24,189 bases of DNA, taken from the IMG/VR virus record IMGVR_UViG_3300031951_001176, positions 1-24,189 of that record; one strand, written 5' to 3'. The stretch's first letter is position 1, and each line of letters starts with the position of its first letter. A program made the translations under genes and the position numbers. The notes beneath the pieces were generated by a model. That model did no database searches and had not been told where the DNA came from. It saw nothing but the letters and a program-made list of their open reading frames with translations. Shown here piece after piece: positions 14,023 through 22,422 of this stretch. This DNA is from a virus.

Positions 14023-14268
14023 TTATTCTTCCTCTGGTTCTTCTATTTCTACATCACTAGCACCAATATCATCATTTTCGTCCGTATCAAATTCTTCTGG
14101 TGGTTCGTAACCATACATTTGTTGAGCTATTTGCATTTTTTTATCTTCTACAGCGGTTCTAATTCTATCAATCATTAGATCGCTGAATGCCTGTTCGAAT
14201 TCTACTGGTTTTTTATCTACAGTAGCAGTAACTAAATCATCTAATTCATATTTATTATCTTCTGTCAT
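14023..14268 (-). CDS. 67: gp67-like prohead core protein
   Basis: This 81-aa acidic protein follows the portal gene directly, as gene 67 does in T4, and is almost the same length (80 aa). The middle helix (FEQAFSDLMIDRIRTAVEDK, 25-44) resembles the T4 protein. The C-terminal third is almost entirely acidic (EEFDTDENDDIG to EEPEEE). In T4, gp67 is a core component needed for head shape and is cut by gp21. No clear (L/I)-x-E/(A/G) site is seen here. It overlaps gp20 by 4 bases (ATGA). Confidence 0.8.
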   Translation of the reverse strand: MTEDNKYELDDLVTATVDKKPVEFEQAFSDLMIDRIRTAVEDKKMQIAQQMYGYEPPEEFDTDENDDIGASDVEIEEPEEE

Positions 14269-16076
14269 TGTCCACCTTTATCATCTTGGATGCCAGCAGT
14301 GCCAGCCACTTTAGTTGCTAAATCTTTATTTTTAGCAAGAACCTGAACAGCAGCTTTATATTTTTGGTTGTCTTTATCTGTTCTGTTTTCTTTGCCTAAA
14401 TCTTTCATTTGTTTAACTACAATCTGTGCCTTACGAACATCTTCCATCTTCTTTGCTTCTTCTGATGGACCGGGAGAACCTTCTGTTCCGGGTGATAAAT
14501 CAGCACCCGGTTGTCCGGGTTGCTGCATCATAGCATTTGTTTGCATAACCATTTGTTCATTGGAAAGTATATTAGGATTGACCCATCTTGGATCTTGTGA
14601 CTGATTTTCCATTGCAATCTGTTGATCAATTTGCATGATATCATCATCAGTCTGTTTAAGAACATTCTTACGAATATAGTAGTGTGAGAAATACTTCTCA
14701 GCAAATTCTTGATATGCTCCTGCAAGACGTAGACGTTCTGTTGCAATTTCAGCATCTTTAAGTTCTGCAAAGTAATTGTCTTTAGCGAAATCAAATTTAA
14801 TACTGTTTTGAATTGTTAACCAATCTTCAAGAGCAACAATATTTTTAAGTACTAATTGTTTTTCAAGAAGCTTTAAAAATACTTGAGAAAAGCGTGATCT
14901 TAATCTTGTAATGAATCCCATGAATTTAATTTCATCACGAGTAATTTCAGTTGCACGACCTACAGAAAATAGTGCATCTGAATTAAGACGGCTAATTGGG
15001 ACATTAAGGGAGTTCAATAGTTTCTTTTGGAAATAAAGAACGTCATCCATTTGTCCAAGGGTTTGACCGCCGGGTAGGGTAGTAACCTCCGTACCTCTAC
15101 CACCTTCACGACGAGGAAGCCAATAGTCTTCAAGCATCGTCATGAATTTGCGATCATCTCTAATGTCGCCTGTTTGGGCGTCATAGATTAATCTGTTTTT
15201 ATGCTTAACCATAATGTCACGAACATATTGCTCTGCTTTCATCTTTGGAAGATTACCGACATCAATATACCAAATACGACGTTCTGGTGCTCTTGCAAGA
15301 CGATAAATCACTAGAGAATCTTCAAGTGTTCTAAGCTGATTTAATGGTTTAATTGCTTTATGGAGATATGAAAGAACCATTGTTCCTTGGTTATCAGTCA
15401 AACCAGAAACAACGTGAAGAATAGAGTCTTTGGCTACTTTCAGTCCAGTTGTTGATGTTCCAACTGACTTGTTACCAAAGTTAAATCCCTTATCATTGAA
15501 AATGTAATATTCATTTACAGTTTTTGATACTACTGAGTCACCGGGATTGTTTGCTTGAATTTTTTTCTTTTGAACTTCTCTTACTTTTCTGATCTTTCGT
15601 GGATCAACGTAACGAAGTTCCTGAATACCAGCTAGTGGATTTCTATCATCAATGATAACGTGATAATAAAGTCTTCCATCAATATACCAACGACGGTAGA
15701 CTTCATATGAATACTTATTGAATTCTAATAAATTAAGACAAGTTTGAAATTCTTGTCTGATGACCTGTTTAATATTTTCTTTTAATTGTAATTCATCAAG
15801 ATTGATTGTGACTACATGTGGTTCATCAATAGCGATAGACTCATTTACAATTTCGTCAATAGCCGAATCAACTTCTGGTTGTAATGACATTTCACGATAT
15901 TTTGTAACTAACTCCGCTTCGGATCTTACTGTGCCATCAAGATCAACATATGTACCATATGCACCACCAGCAGAGACGACAACAGCACCATCATCTGCAT
16001 CCTTTGGAGGTGCAAATGATGGTAAATCTGAAGTTGGTCTTCTTTTTCTTAATTCGAAGCCGAAAAGTTCTGCCAA
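14265..16076 (-). CDS. 20: gp20 portal vertex protein
   Basis: This dodecameric portal at the head-tail vertex is 603 aa (T4: 524). Conserved blocks are TKYREMSLQPEVDSAIDEIV, RRWYIDGRLYYHVIID, LRYVDPRKIRKVR, LHKAIKPLNQLRTLEDSLVIYRL, APERRIWYIDVGNLP, MLEDYWLPRREGG, LPGG and DNYFAELKDAEI. The C-terminal tail is longer than in T4 (Gln/Pro/Gly-rich, then Lys-rich). No ATG fits: the start is TTG at 16076, seven bases after GGGAG, giving MAELFGFEL, which matches the usual portal N-terminus. A perfect 7-bp hairpin lies in the leader and a near-consensus late box precedes it. Confidence 0.96.
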   Translation of the reverse strand: MAELFGFELRKRRPTSDLPSFAPPKDADDGAVVVSAGGAYGTYVDLDGTVRSEAELVTKYREMSLQPEVDSAIDEIVNESIAIDEPHVVTINLDELQLKENIKQVIRQEFQTCLNLLEFNKYSYEVYRRWYIDGRLYYHVIIDDRNPLAGIQELRYVDPRKIRKVREVQKKKIQANNPGDSVVSKTVNEYYIFNDKGFNFGNKSVGTSTTGLKVAKDSILHVVSGLTDNQGTMVLSYLHKAIKPLNQLRTLEDSLVIYRLARAPERRIWYIDVGNLPKMKAEQYVRDIMVKHKNRLIYDAQTGDIRDDRKFMTMLEDYWLPRREGGRGTEVTTLPGGQTLGQMDDVLYFQKKLLNSLNVPISRLNSDALFSVGRATEITRDEIKFMGFITRLRSRFSQVFLKLLEKQLVLKNIVALEDWLTIQNSIKFDFAKDNYFAELKDAEIATERLRLAGAYQEFAEKYFSHYYIRKNVLKQTDDDIMQIDQQIAMENQSQDPRWVNPNILSNEQMVMQTNAMMQQPGQPGADLSPGTEGSPGPSEEAKKMEDVRKAQIVVKQMKDLGKENRTDKDNQKYKAAVQVLAKNKDLATKVAGTAGIQDDKGGQ

Positions 16077-16095
16077 ATTTTTTCTCCCAAATATT

Positions 16096-16115
16096 GGAGG
16101 GAAATTAATCCCTCC
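16096..16115 (-). promoter_or_regulatory. Hairpin in the gp20 leader
   Basis: GGAGGGA and TCCCTCC form a perfect 7-bp stem around a 6-base AT loop, between gp19 and gp20. No T-tract follows, so it is not an intrinsic terminator. It hides a strong AAGGAGG ribosome-like site and ends 7 bases before the real GGGAG site of the TTG start. It may protect the RNA 5' end or tune portal translation. Confidence 0.55.
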
Positions 16116-16130
16116 TTAATAATATAAAAG

Positions 16131-16138
16131 TATTTATT
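16131..16138 (-). promoter_or_regulatory. Probable late promoter of gp20 (one mismatch)
   Basis: AATAAATA (16138-16131, minus strand), one base from the TATAAATA consensus, overlaps the gp19 stop codon and lies 54 bases before the gp20 start. RNA starting about six bases downstream would carry the whole leader hairpin. Confidence 0.5.
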
Positions 16139-16751
16139 ATAGTACTGACTGAGGGCCAGCTTCGGTCTGACCAAGGAATTCTGTAACCTGACCGGCAGTC
16201 TTGTTAGAAGCGTTTTCAATGATTGGTAGCCAGTAATCATATGAAAAGTTTACTGTAAACTCTTCAATAGCATTCTGTGTATCCCAACCAAGACCAATAC
16301 CAGCAACTGCAGTTGGAAATGCGCCAACTAACTGATAAGTACGAAGAATGTCACCATCCTTAGAGAACTGTGTTACTTCGACTATAGTCTTATACTGCTC
16401 TGTTGATGCAGATTGTAGTCTAACATTTGAAACAATGGTATTTATAGCATTCTGCCATGCTTCAAACATTGAACGAACACCGAAATCTTCGTCGTTCATG
16501 ATAGTTACTGACCAATCAGCGAATGAACGCTCTCCAGCAACTTTAATTCTTCTACCAAAATATGGAATTTCAATATTTGAAATTGTTGATTCTGGTAGTT
16601 CTGCTGCCTTACATGTGAAGATGAACTTCTGTAGAGCAGCAGGATTTAGACCCAATCCTGCTGGTGGTGTTAAAATAACTTCGAAGAGGGATGGTCTGGC
16701 ACCACCGTATACCAGACCTCTTGATTTGAATGCGCTAATATTAAAAGCCAT
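16137..16751 (-). CDS. 19: gp19 tail tube protein
   Basis: This 204-aa subunit (T4: 163) stacks in rings to form the inner tail tube. Recognisable features are the N-terminal MAFNISAFKSRG, the strand SLFEVIL, KFIFTCKAAELPES (42-55), IEIPYFGRRIKVAGERSFADWSVTIMND (within 62-91), FEAWQNAIN, and the late FPTAVAGIGLGWDTQNAIEEFTVNFSYDYW (within 149-180). It lies directly after the sheath gene, as in T4. GGAG lies about 9 bases before the ATG. Confidence 0.95.
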   Translation of the reverse strand: MAFNISAFKSRGLVYGGARPSLFEVILTPPAGLGLNPAALQKFIFTCKAAELPESTISNIEIPYFGRRIKVAGERSFADWSVTIMNDEDFGVRSMFEAWQNAINTIVSNVRLQSASTEQYKTIVEVTQFSKDGDILRTYQLVGAFPTAVAGIGLGWDTQNAIEEFTVNFSYDYWLPIIENASNKTAGQVTEFLGQTEAGPQSVL

Positions 16752-16776
16752 CTATTTTACTCCTTTGAGTTTTATC

Positions 16777-16784
16777 TATTTATT
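16777..16784 (-). promoter_or_regulatory. Probable late promoter of gp19 (one mismatch)
   Basis: AATAAATA (16784-16777, minus strand) overlaps the gp18 stop codon, 25 bases before the gp19 ATG. It has one mismatch to TATAAATA, the same variant as before gp20. Confidence 0.5.
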
Positions 16785-19404
16785 AAAACTTTCCAACAAC
16801 TTCACTGAATTGTACACCTGTTGGCACAGCAATAAAGTTAAGCTGAATGAAGTTAATGCTTCTCGCAGGTTTAATATAGATGTCACCAACAAACTGATTA
16901 GTATCAATAATCTGTGGAGTATTGTTAGTTTCGTCACATACTACTAGGAAGTCAGTAATACCTCTGCGACCCTTAACAGTTCTTAGATAAGGAACGACAA
17001 GGTTTCTGAACTGTGCTCTTGTAAACGCATCATTGAATTCGAATAGTGAATACTTAGCGGCAGTTGAAATTGCCTTTTCAAGAACAATGAATAGTCTGCG
17101 AACGTTGATACGATCAAACGCAGATGGCTTGGCCTGTAATGTTTTATCACCATAGAGAACAGTTCCCTGACCTGGGAATGTAACCACAGGATTAATTCCA
17201 TTAGGATATAGAATGTCTCTTTGTGGTTTGTTTGGATTAAAGGCTAGTTTAACTAGGTTCTTAATCTGACCACGATTAAATCCTGCAGGAGACCACCAAG
17301 CGTCATTTGTACTATCAGTTCTTACACATAGACCGGCAATATCACCGTTCATTGGAACCCAACGATAAACATCGTTATAACGATCATACATATATTTATA
17401 ACCGGAATCCAAAACTGCATAAGAAGTACTACGAAGAGAGCCTCTCCATGCAACAAGATCAAGAGTTTCATTGCCTACGTTGTTCAGAACAACATTTCTT
17501 GAAGGTGAAATTAGAGCAACGCAATCTCTTCTTGTTTCACAGATATTATCAATGATATAGTTTGCTAGCTGGAAGTTCTGTACAGTTCTTCCATTAACCA
17601 CAGTTGTACCACCGATAGGTCTTCCTTGTAGAACAAGTGAGATATCAATGTCTTCTGGTGACTTGAATAGATCATATGCTTGTCCAAGAATACCAAGAGA
17701 TGCATTTGATTCTGAAAGTCCATCAGCACCAAGGGTCATGATAACATTCATTGATTTTGTTGCTGTTGAAGAAGTTAGATTTACTGCAGTGTTTGAAAGA
17801 GCAGTTGGTCTATCATTTGTAACCCAGATATACTGTGATCCCTGATTAATTACATTCTTGTAATAATTGTCGGAACCATCAAGATTTTGTGCGTCTGTTG
17901 CTCTTGAAAGACCTTTGTAAACTTCAAGAATAGTTCCTGGAGTTCCTGTAAAGTCTCCTCTATCATCAACAACTACAACATGTAGCTCATCATTGGCTGA
18001 TGTATTACCGTTGAAAAGCTGCCAATTTGACTGACCTGGGGCGCTGTCAACAACATTGAAGAATTCCCACTGACGCTGTACAACATTTGAAGTATATGGT
18101 ACACGTAGTCTATATGGATCTTCAAACTGAATAGAAACTGATGAAACATTAGCAGTAAGAGTACCATCAGAACCACTAGCAGAAGTAATATTGATTGAAT
18201 CACCAAAAGGTGTTGATGAAAGCTTAACACCGCTAGAATTAGCTTCTACAACATAATATGTTGTACCTGATGTTAGACCGGAAACAACATTATTACCAGC
18301 AGCATTAGCATATATTACAGAGTCACCATTAGAGAATGGATTTGCTGAAATGGTGATAAAGTTAGTTGAATTACTAATACCACTATTACCGTCAAATGAT
18401 CCAGATGTAGTGTTATTAGCACCTGTAACTATGCTCTTTACAAGCATATACTGATAATCAATGCTACTGTTACCAGCTAGAATTTGGTCTCCAGTTGCAA
18501 AATATGCAGCATATGTTGCTGGTGAAGCATTAGCTGATCCACGGAATTTAATTGTAGCTGTGTTTGAACCAATTACGAAGTGAATTCTTGTATCAATTGA
18601 ACTTGCTAGATCAATATTTGATGAAAAACTATTAGAAGTATCACATACACTAACTCTTAATGAGTTACCCATTTCACCAGGATATTTTGCTAGATAAAGA
18701 ACATCAGTATCGAAATTACCATCTTTACTAGTGTAATCGTTTTCGTTCTTAACAATCTGATTAACTAGATTGGCAACGAAACCAACACCTGTGCTGATGT
18801 TAAGATTTGATACGCTAGTTGAATCTGGGTTGATTGCAACCGCTGAATATGCTACTTCTGAACGACCAAAGTAGATTGAAGCGTTAGATGTTGAAGAACC
18901 AGTTGAACCTGACTGATTAGAATAAACACCCTTGTTTAGGACAATAGCAGTTGTGTTGATAGATACAATCTGATAAGAATTGCCTGTTGGGATTGATTGT
19001 GAATTTGTTGTCTGGTTGATATACATACCAACAGCAAGACCAAGATTAGCAACATTAGCACTACCATTACCAGTTAGAATTGTGTTTGAAACTGTAGTGT
19101 TTGCCTGAACATTAAAATTTATGTAAGCTGGTGTTGCACCAGTTGTATTTGCAGCACGTGAAATGTAAAGACGATTGGCGTAACTTAGAAAGTTTGCAGC
19201 AGTGAAAAATGTCTCTGCATTAAAATTTGTTGGCTTTCCGAATCTTTGTACTAAAACTGTTTCGGAGTCAATGAAAACTCTTTCACCAATTGGACCCCAA
19301 CGAAACACACCAGCAAAAGCACCATCAGATGTAGCAACTGCTGGAACTACTGTAGTTAGGTCAATTTCAGTGATATTAACACCAGGACTTAATTGAAATG
19401 CCAT
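16783..19404 (-). CDS. 18: gp18 contractile tail sheath protein, enlarged
   Basis: This 873-aa sheath subunit (T4: 659) contracts to drive the tube through the host envelope. The N-terminus LSPGVNITEIDLTTVVPAV (5-23) and FAGVFRWGPIGE (30-41) and the C-terminus (FRNLVVPYLRTVKGRRGITDFLVVCDE, then DIYIKPARSINFIQLNFIAVPTG) are classical. The extra length sits between about residues 97 and 430: Ser/Thr/Asn/Gly-rich beta segments, including a module near 350-420 with PFSNGDSVIYAN and LTSGTTYYVVEANSSGVKLS. These probably extend the outer protruding domains. A perfect late promoter lies 48 bases upstream and GGGAGAG precedes the ATG. Confidence 0.96.
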   Translation of the reverse strand: MAFQLSPGVNITEIDLTTVVPAVATSDGAFAGVFRWGPIGERVFIDSETVLVQRFGKPTNFNAETFFTAANFLSYANRLYISRAANTTGATPAYINFNVQANTTVSNTILTGNGSANVANLGLAVGMYINQTTNSQSIPTGNSYQIVSINTTAIVLNKGVYSNQSGSTGSSTSNASIYFGRSEVAYSAVAINPDSTSVSNLNISTGVGFVANLVNQIVKNENDYTSKDGNFDTDVLYLAKYPGEMGNSLRVSVCDTSNSFSSNIDLASSIDTRIHFVIGSNTATIKFRGSANASPATYAAYFATGDQILAGNSSIDYQYMLVKSIVTGANNTTSGSFDGNSGISNSTNFITISANPFSNGDSVIYANAAGNNVVSGLTSGTTYYVVEANSSGVKLSSTPFGDSINITSASGSDGTLTANVSSVSIQFEDPYRLRVPYTSNVVQRQWEFFNVVDSAPGQSNWQLFNGNTSANDELHVVVVDDRGDFTGTPGTILEVYKGLSRATDAQNLDGSDNYYKNVINQGSQYIWVTNDRPTALSNTAVNLTSSTATKSMNVIMTLGADGLSESNASLGILGQAYDLFKSPEDIDISLVLQGRPIGGTTVVNGRTVQNFQLANYIIDNICETRRDCVALISPSRNVVLNNVGNETLDLVAWRGSLRSTSYAVLDSGYKYMYDRYNDVYRWVPMNGDIAGLCVRTDSTNDAWWSPAGFNRGQIKNLVKLAFNPNKPQRDILYPNGINPVVTFPGQGTVLYGDKTLQAKPSAFDRINVRRLFIVLEKAISTAAKYSLFEFNDAFTRAQFRNLVVPYLRTVKGRRGITDFLVVCDETNNTPQIIDTNQFVGDIYIKPARSINFIQLNFIAVPTGVQFSEVVGKF

Positions 19405-19451
19405 ATTTTCTCTCCCTTTATGCGAGAATGTTTATTATGATTTTCTTGTTT

Positions 19452-19459
19452 TATTTATA
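19452..19459 (-). promoter_or_regulatory. Late promoter of gp18
   Basis: A perfect TATAAATA octamer (19459-19452, minus strand) lies in the 70-base gap between gp17 and gp18 and 48 bases before the gp18 ATG. No terminator hairpin is seen between gp17 and this box. Confidence 0.85.
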
Positions 19460-19474
19460 AAAAGAGACATTTTA

Positions 19475-21139
19475 TTAAAAATTATCTAGAGTTTCTATTG
19501 GTCTCCACATCCACGCATCCGCACTGTATCCATCCTGCATTAAATCATCTACTGTATATTCGTTTTTACCCATTTCCACGAAACCAAAAGGGGCCAAATC
19601 CTGTTCAATCTCTTCTTCCGTCTTGTCTCTTAAAGACGCTAACGTGTTAATGTTTGTATAATCTTTAAAATATTGTTGTTCTGATAACCAAGCAAAAAGA
19701 ACCAGACATATTACCAAGTCGTCATTTTTACCTGATTCGGCTTCATAGGAATTATTTCTTTTGGAGAAAGTGGATAGTTCATTTATTGTCTGAAAGTCAT
19801 TTATAATTAATTGATTTTGTTCAACAAGTAATTTAAGAATTGAACAACCTACTGATTTAACTACCTTTGTTGTACGTATTCCCTTATCAACCTGACCACC
19901 ACCAAACCCGGCGGTAATTCTTTTTCCTGATCTACCCGCATTTTCAGTGAATAGAATGTGTTCATATCCAAAGTCATAATGTAAAGCATGTGAAACCTGT
20001 TCACCAATGTCATTGACTTCCACAAGAATAGAAGCATTGTTATATGCTTTAGCTATTCGGTGAATCACACCAGCATAATCATGGGGAGTGACCGCATTAC
20101 TTCTAAAAACGCATGTTTGTTGGTAAGGCATTTTTGTGACATTTATAAGCTGAAATGCAGAATAATCCAGACCTTTACCTCTTGAAACGTCACATATCAT
20201 CATATAGACATTATTTTGTTCTGGTTGGAAGTATTGAATTAACCCATCTCTTTCCATGACAGGTGGCATATGAACCAGTTCTTTTAGTTTCCAACCGGCA
20301 ATAAGAGTTCCTGATGAACCCAAGAATTCACAGTTATATTCCTGATCGAACTTTTCTATGTCAAAGTTCATACCAGCAAGAGTTTCTTGCTTCCATTTAT
20401 CATCTCTACCAGGAACAGCTTGCCAATTAACTAGAATTGGATTATAACCGTTGTGTTCGTCACCTGTCTTGAATGCACCCGCCCATGTTTTATGGAAATG
20501 ATTCAAACCATTAGGAGTGGAAACAAGAACAATCTTGGATTCGGAGCCTGATGAAATTGTTGGGAACACAGATGTAAAGAATTCGTCCCAATTATCAATG
20601 AATGCTGCTTCGTCAATGAATAGTAGATTGATAGAATAACCACGAACGGCTGATGCTGATGTTGCGGCGGCAATAACTCTTGAATTGTTTTCAAGAACAA
20701 ATGAACCTTTATTCCATTCAACAACACCCTGTTGAAGCCATTTTGGTAGATGTTGATAAGCTAACTGAACACGACTGAGAATTTCACGGGCAGTATCACC
20801 TTTGTTCGCTAGTAGAGCGACAACTTTTTCAGAATGAAATATGATATACCAAAGAATGAAACCGCATGTTGTGGTTGATTTACCTGCCTGACGTGCAGTT
20901 GTTACTATACTATAACGGTTGTCCTTGAAGGACTTTATCATTTCTTTCTGATAATCATATAGTTTGAAATTTACAAGACCTTCATCAACATTGATGATCT
21001 TCATATATGTTTCAATAAAGTAAACAGGATCTTCCGAACATTTTACATATTCGGCTACAAGATCAGGTGTCCAATCTATAGATTGATTTGATTTTTTTAG
21101 GAGGACATTACCCTTATATCCTCCAACAATATCAGTCAT
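19475..21139 (-). CDS. 17: gp17 large terminase subunit
   Basis: This 554-aa packaging motor has an N-terminal ATPase and a C-terminal RNase H-like nuclease (T4: 610 aa; the N-terminal extension is shorter here). The Walker A-type motif is ARQAGKST (82-89), Walker B with catalytic Glu is LLFIDEAAF (172-180), and the coupling motif is VSTPNG (206-211). Nuclease acidic residues are D317 (MICDVSRG), E374 (ILVEVNDIG) and D473/D474 (KNDDLV), matching T4 D401, E458 and D542. EWNKGSF, SGTLIAG and the region GCSILKLL are also shared with T4. The ATG overlaps the end of gp16 by 8 bases. Confidence 0.97.
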   Translation of the reverse strand: MTDIVGGYKGNVLLKKSNQSIDWTPDLVAEYVKCSEDPVYFIETYMKIINVDEGLVNFKLYDYQKEMIKSFKDNRYSIVTTARQAGKSTTTCGFILWYIIFHSEKVVALLANKGDTAREILSRVQLAYQHLPKWLQQGVVEWNKGSFVLENNSRVIAAATSASAVRGYSINLLFIDEAAFIDNWDEFFTSVFPTISSGSESKIVLVSTPNGLNHFHKTWAGAFKTGDEHNGYNPILVNWQAVPGRDDKWKQETLAGMNFDIEKFDQEYNCEFLGSSGTLIAGWKLKELVHMPPVMERDGLIQYFQPEQNNVYMMICDVSRGKGLDYSAFQLINVTKMPYQQTCVFRSNAVTPHDYAGVIHRIAKAYNNASILVEVNDIGEQVSHALHYDFGYEHILFTENAGRSGKRITAGFGGGQVDKGIRTTKVVKSVGCSILKLLVEQNQLIINDFQTINELSTFSKRNNSYEAESGKNDDLVICLVLFAWLSEQQYFKDYTNINTLASLRDKTEEEIEQDLAPFGFVEMGKNEYTVDDLMQDGYSADAWMWRPIETLDNF

Positions 21140-21539
21140 CTTTTTTCATTTCTTGTATCATTTTTTGTAATTCTGCTGTTGAACCAACAAAGAGATTGTT
21201 AGTAACATTTTTGGCTTTTTCGTTCACTGGCGAATCAGCATGATTAATTTCACGAATTTTAGTCTGTAGATTCAATAGTTCTTTATTGGCGTTTAATACA
21301 GAATCCATCATCTTGGCATAAACTTCAAATGCTCTTGGATGTTGGCTTGAAGCGGCTATCTCTGCTAATTTTTGCATTGACTGTTTTCCATCTTCAATCA
21401 TTTCATGAATATTTGAACGGGCCATTTCAAAATCAACAGACGCCGAATCATCGTGGCCCTTTTTTAAAAGATCATCAATAAATTTAGAATCTTCAATATA
21501 TGGTTGTAACTCTTTTGGAGTTTCATTATCATCTGTCAT
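21132..21539 (-). CDS. 16: gp16 small terminase subunit
   Basis: This 135-aa ring-forming regulator of gp17 (T4: 164 aa) recognises DNA and stimulates the motor ATPase. The central helical pair (VDFEMARSNIHEMIEDGKQS and SQHPRAFEVYAKMMDSVLNANKELL) aligns with the T4 oligomerisation helices. The NNLFVGSTAELQKMIQEMK end (within 113-131) matches the T4 segment before its C-terminus. The N-terminus is acidic and shorter than in T4. It starts 13 bases after gp15 and overlaps gp17 by 8 bases. Confidence 0.92.
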   Translation of the reverse strand: MTDDNETPKELQPYIEDSKFIDDLLKKGHDDSASVDFEMARSNIHEMIEDGKQSMQKLAEIAASSQHPRAFEVYAKMMDSVLNANKELLNLQTKIREINHADSPVNEKAKNVTNNLFVGSTAELQKMIQEMKKDD

Positions 21540-21552
21540 TTTATTTTACTTT

Positions 21553-22422
21553 TTATTCTAACTCATCTTTTGTATAGATTTGAGTGATAAATCCATAATC
21601 ATCATCAACTTCGATTTCAGCGTATGGTATTGTTCCAGTTTCAGCATTTGGTTTACCAGTATATGTTATTGGCTGGCCGTTTGCGTCTAATCCAGGTTGT
21701 ATTGTTATTTTTTCTGCGATAGCCGTATTACCGACTGCATCACTGAGTTTTCCATCTGCAACAGGAGGTATGTAAAAATTAAGATTGATGAATTTAATAA
21801 TAGCAGATTTTTTAACAGGTCCATAAAAATATCCTTTCAATAAGAAATCTAAAGACCATATAATAGTTCTACGATCTTTAAACTGACCATCATATTTATC
21901 ATCATAATTAATATTTGTTAAGACGATTGGAATGTCCATTGAAATTTCCATTTCTGGAATAAGACTACAAGTGGTTGTCCAATCTGGTGTAAAGTATGGA
22001 AGTATTTGTTCAATGATCTTAGTTCCATCTTCAACATTTTTAGCATATATGTATGCTTTAAATGATATATTATATGGAACAGGATTGTATTGATATTTAA
22101 ATATACTTTTTTGGTCAGCGCCTGTACTCTTTACAGTGCTTTTACCTATTGTATTGAGTTTTCTTGTTCCATCATATTTTATCTCACCCATTTCAAATGA
22201 AATCATTGGTAATGTTGCTGTTGCTGTAGGTCTATCAAGAGCGGGGTCTTGCATAATACGAGCAAGCATTTTATCTTTAGGTGCATATGTGATAGGAACT
22301 TTTAACAGATCAATGGTATTTCCGTTGGCGTCAGTTCTTGTTATGCGAATGTTATTAAGCAATGTGCCCATCAAAATAACATATTTGCGAATAAGGCTGA
22401 AATAAAATGGTTTTCCGAACAA
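21553..22422 (-). CDS. 15: gp15 tail terminator / sheath stabiliser
   Basis: This 289-aa protein (T4: 272) forms the ring that ends the tail and joins it to the neck. Conserved parts are KVPITYAPKDKM, QYNPVPYNISFKAYIYAKNVEDG, IIEQILPYFTPDWTTT, MDIPIVLTNINYDD and RRTIIWSLDFLLKGYFYGPV. The start is TTG at 22422, directly after the gp14 TAA: it gives MFGKPFYFSLIRKYVILMG, which matches the T4 N-terminus MFGYFYNSSFRRYATLMG. The first ATG (22371) would remove that conserved segment and has no ribosome site. GAGG inside the end of gp14 probably serves as ribosome site, so translation is coupled. Confidence 0.94.
   Translation of the reverse strand: MFGKPFYFSLIRKYVILMGTLLNNIRITRTDANGNTIDLLKVPITYAPKDKMLARIMQDPALDRPTATATLPMISFEMGEIKYDGTRKLNTIGKSTVKSTGADQKSIFKYQYNPVPYNISFKAYIYAKNVEDGTKIIEQILPYFTPDWTTTCSLIPEMEISMDIPIVLTNINYDDKYDGQFKDRRTIIWSLDFLLKGYFYGPVKKSAIIKFINLNFYIPPVADGKLSDAVGNTAIAEKITIQPGLDANGQPITYTGKPNAETGTIPYAEIEVDDDYGFITQIYTKDELE

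Noticed and set aside
16439-16446. TATAAATA octamer inside gp19
   Set aside because: It is coding (Ile-Asn-Thr region), about 360 bases before the next gene, which has its own box.
16348-16947. 199-codon plus-strand open frame opposite gp19 and the gp18 end
   Set aside because: Both strands cannot be explained by it: the minus strand encodes well-conserved gp19 and gp18. It also lacks a start signal.
17393-17400. TATAAATA octamer inside gp18
   Set aside because: It is coding (Gly-Tyr-Lys-Tyr region) and no gene begins near it.
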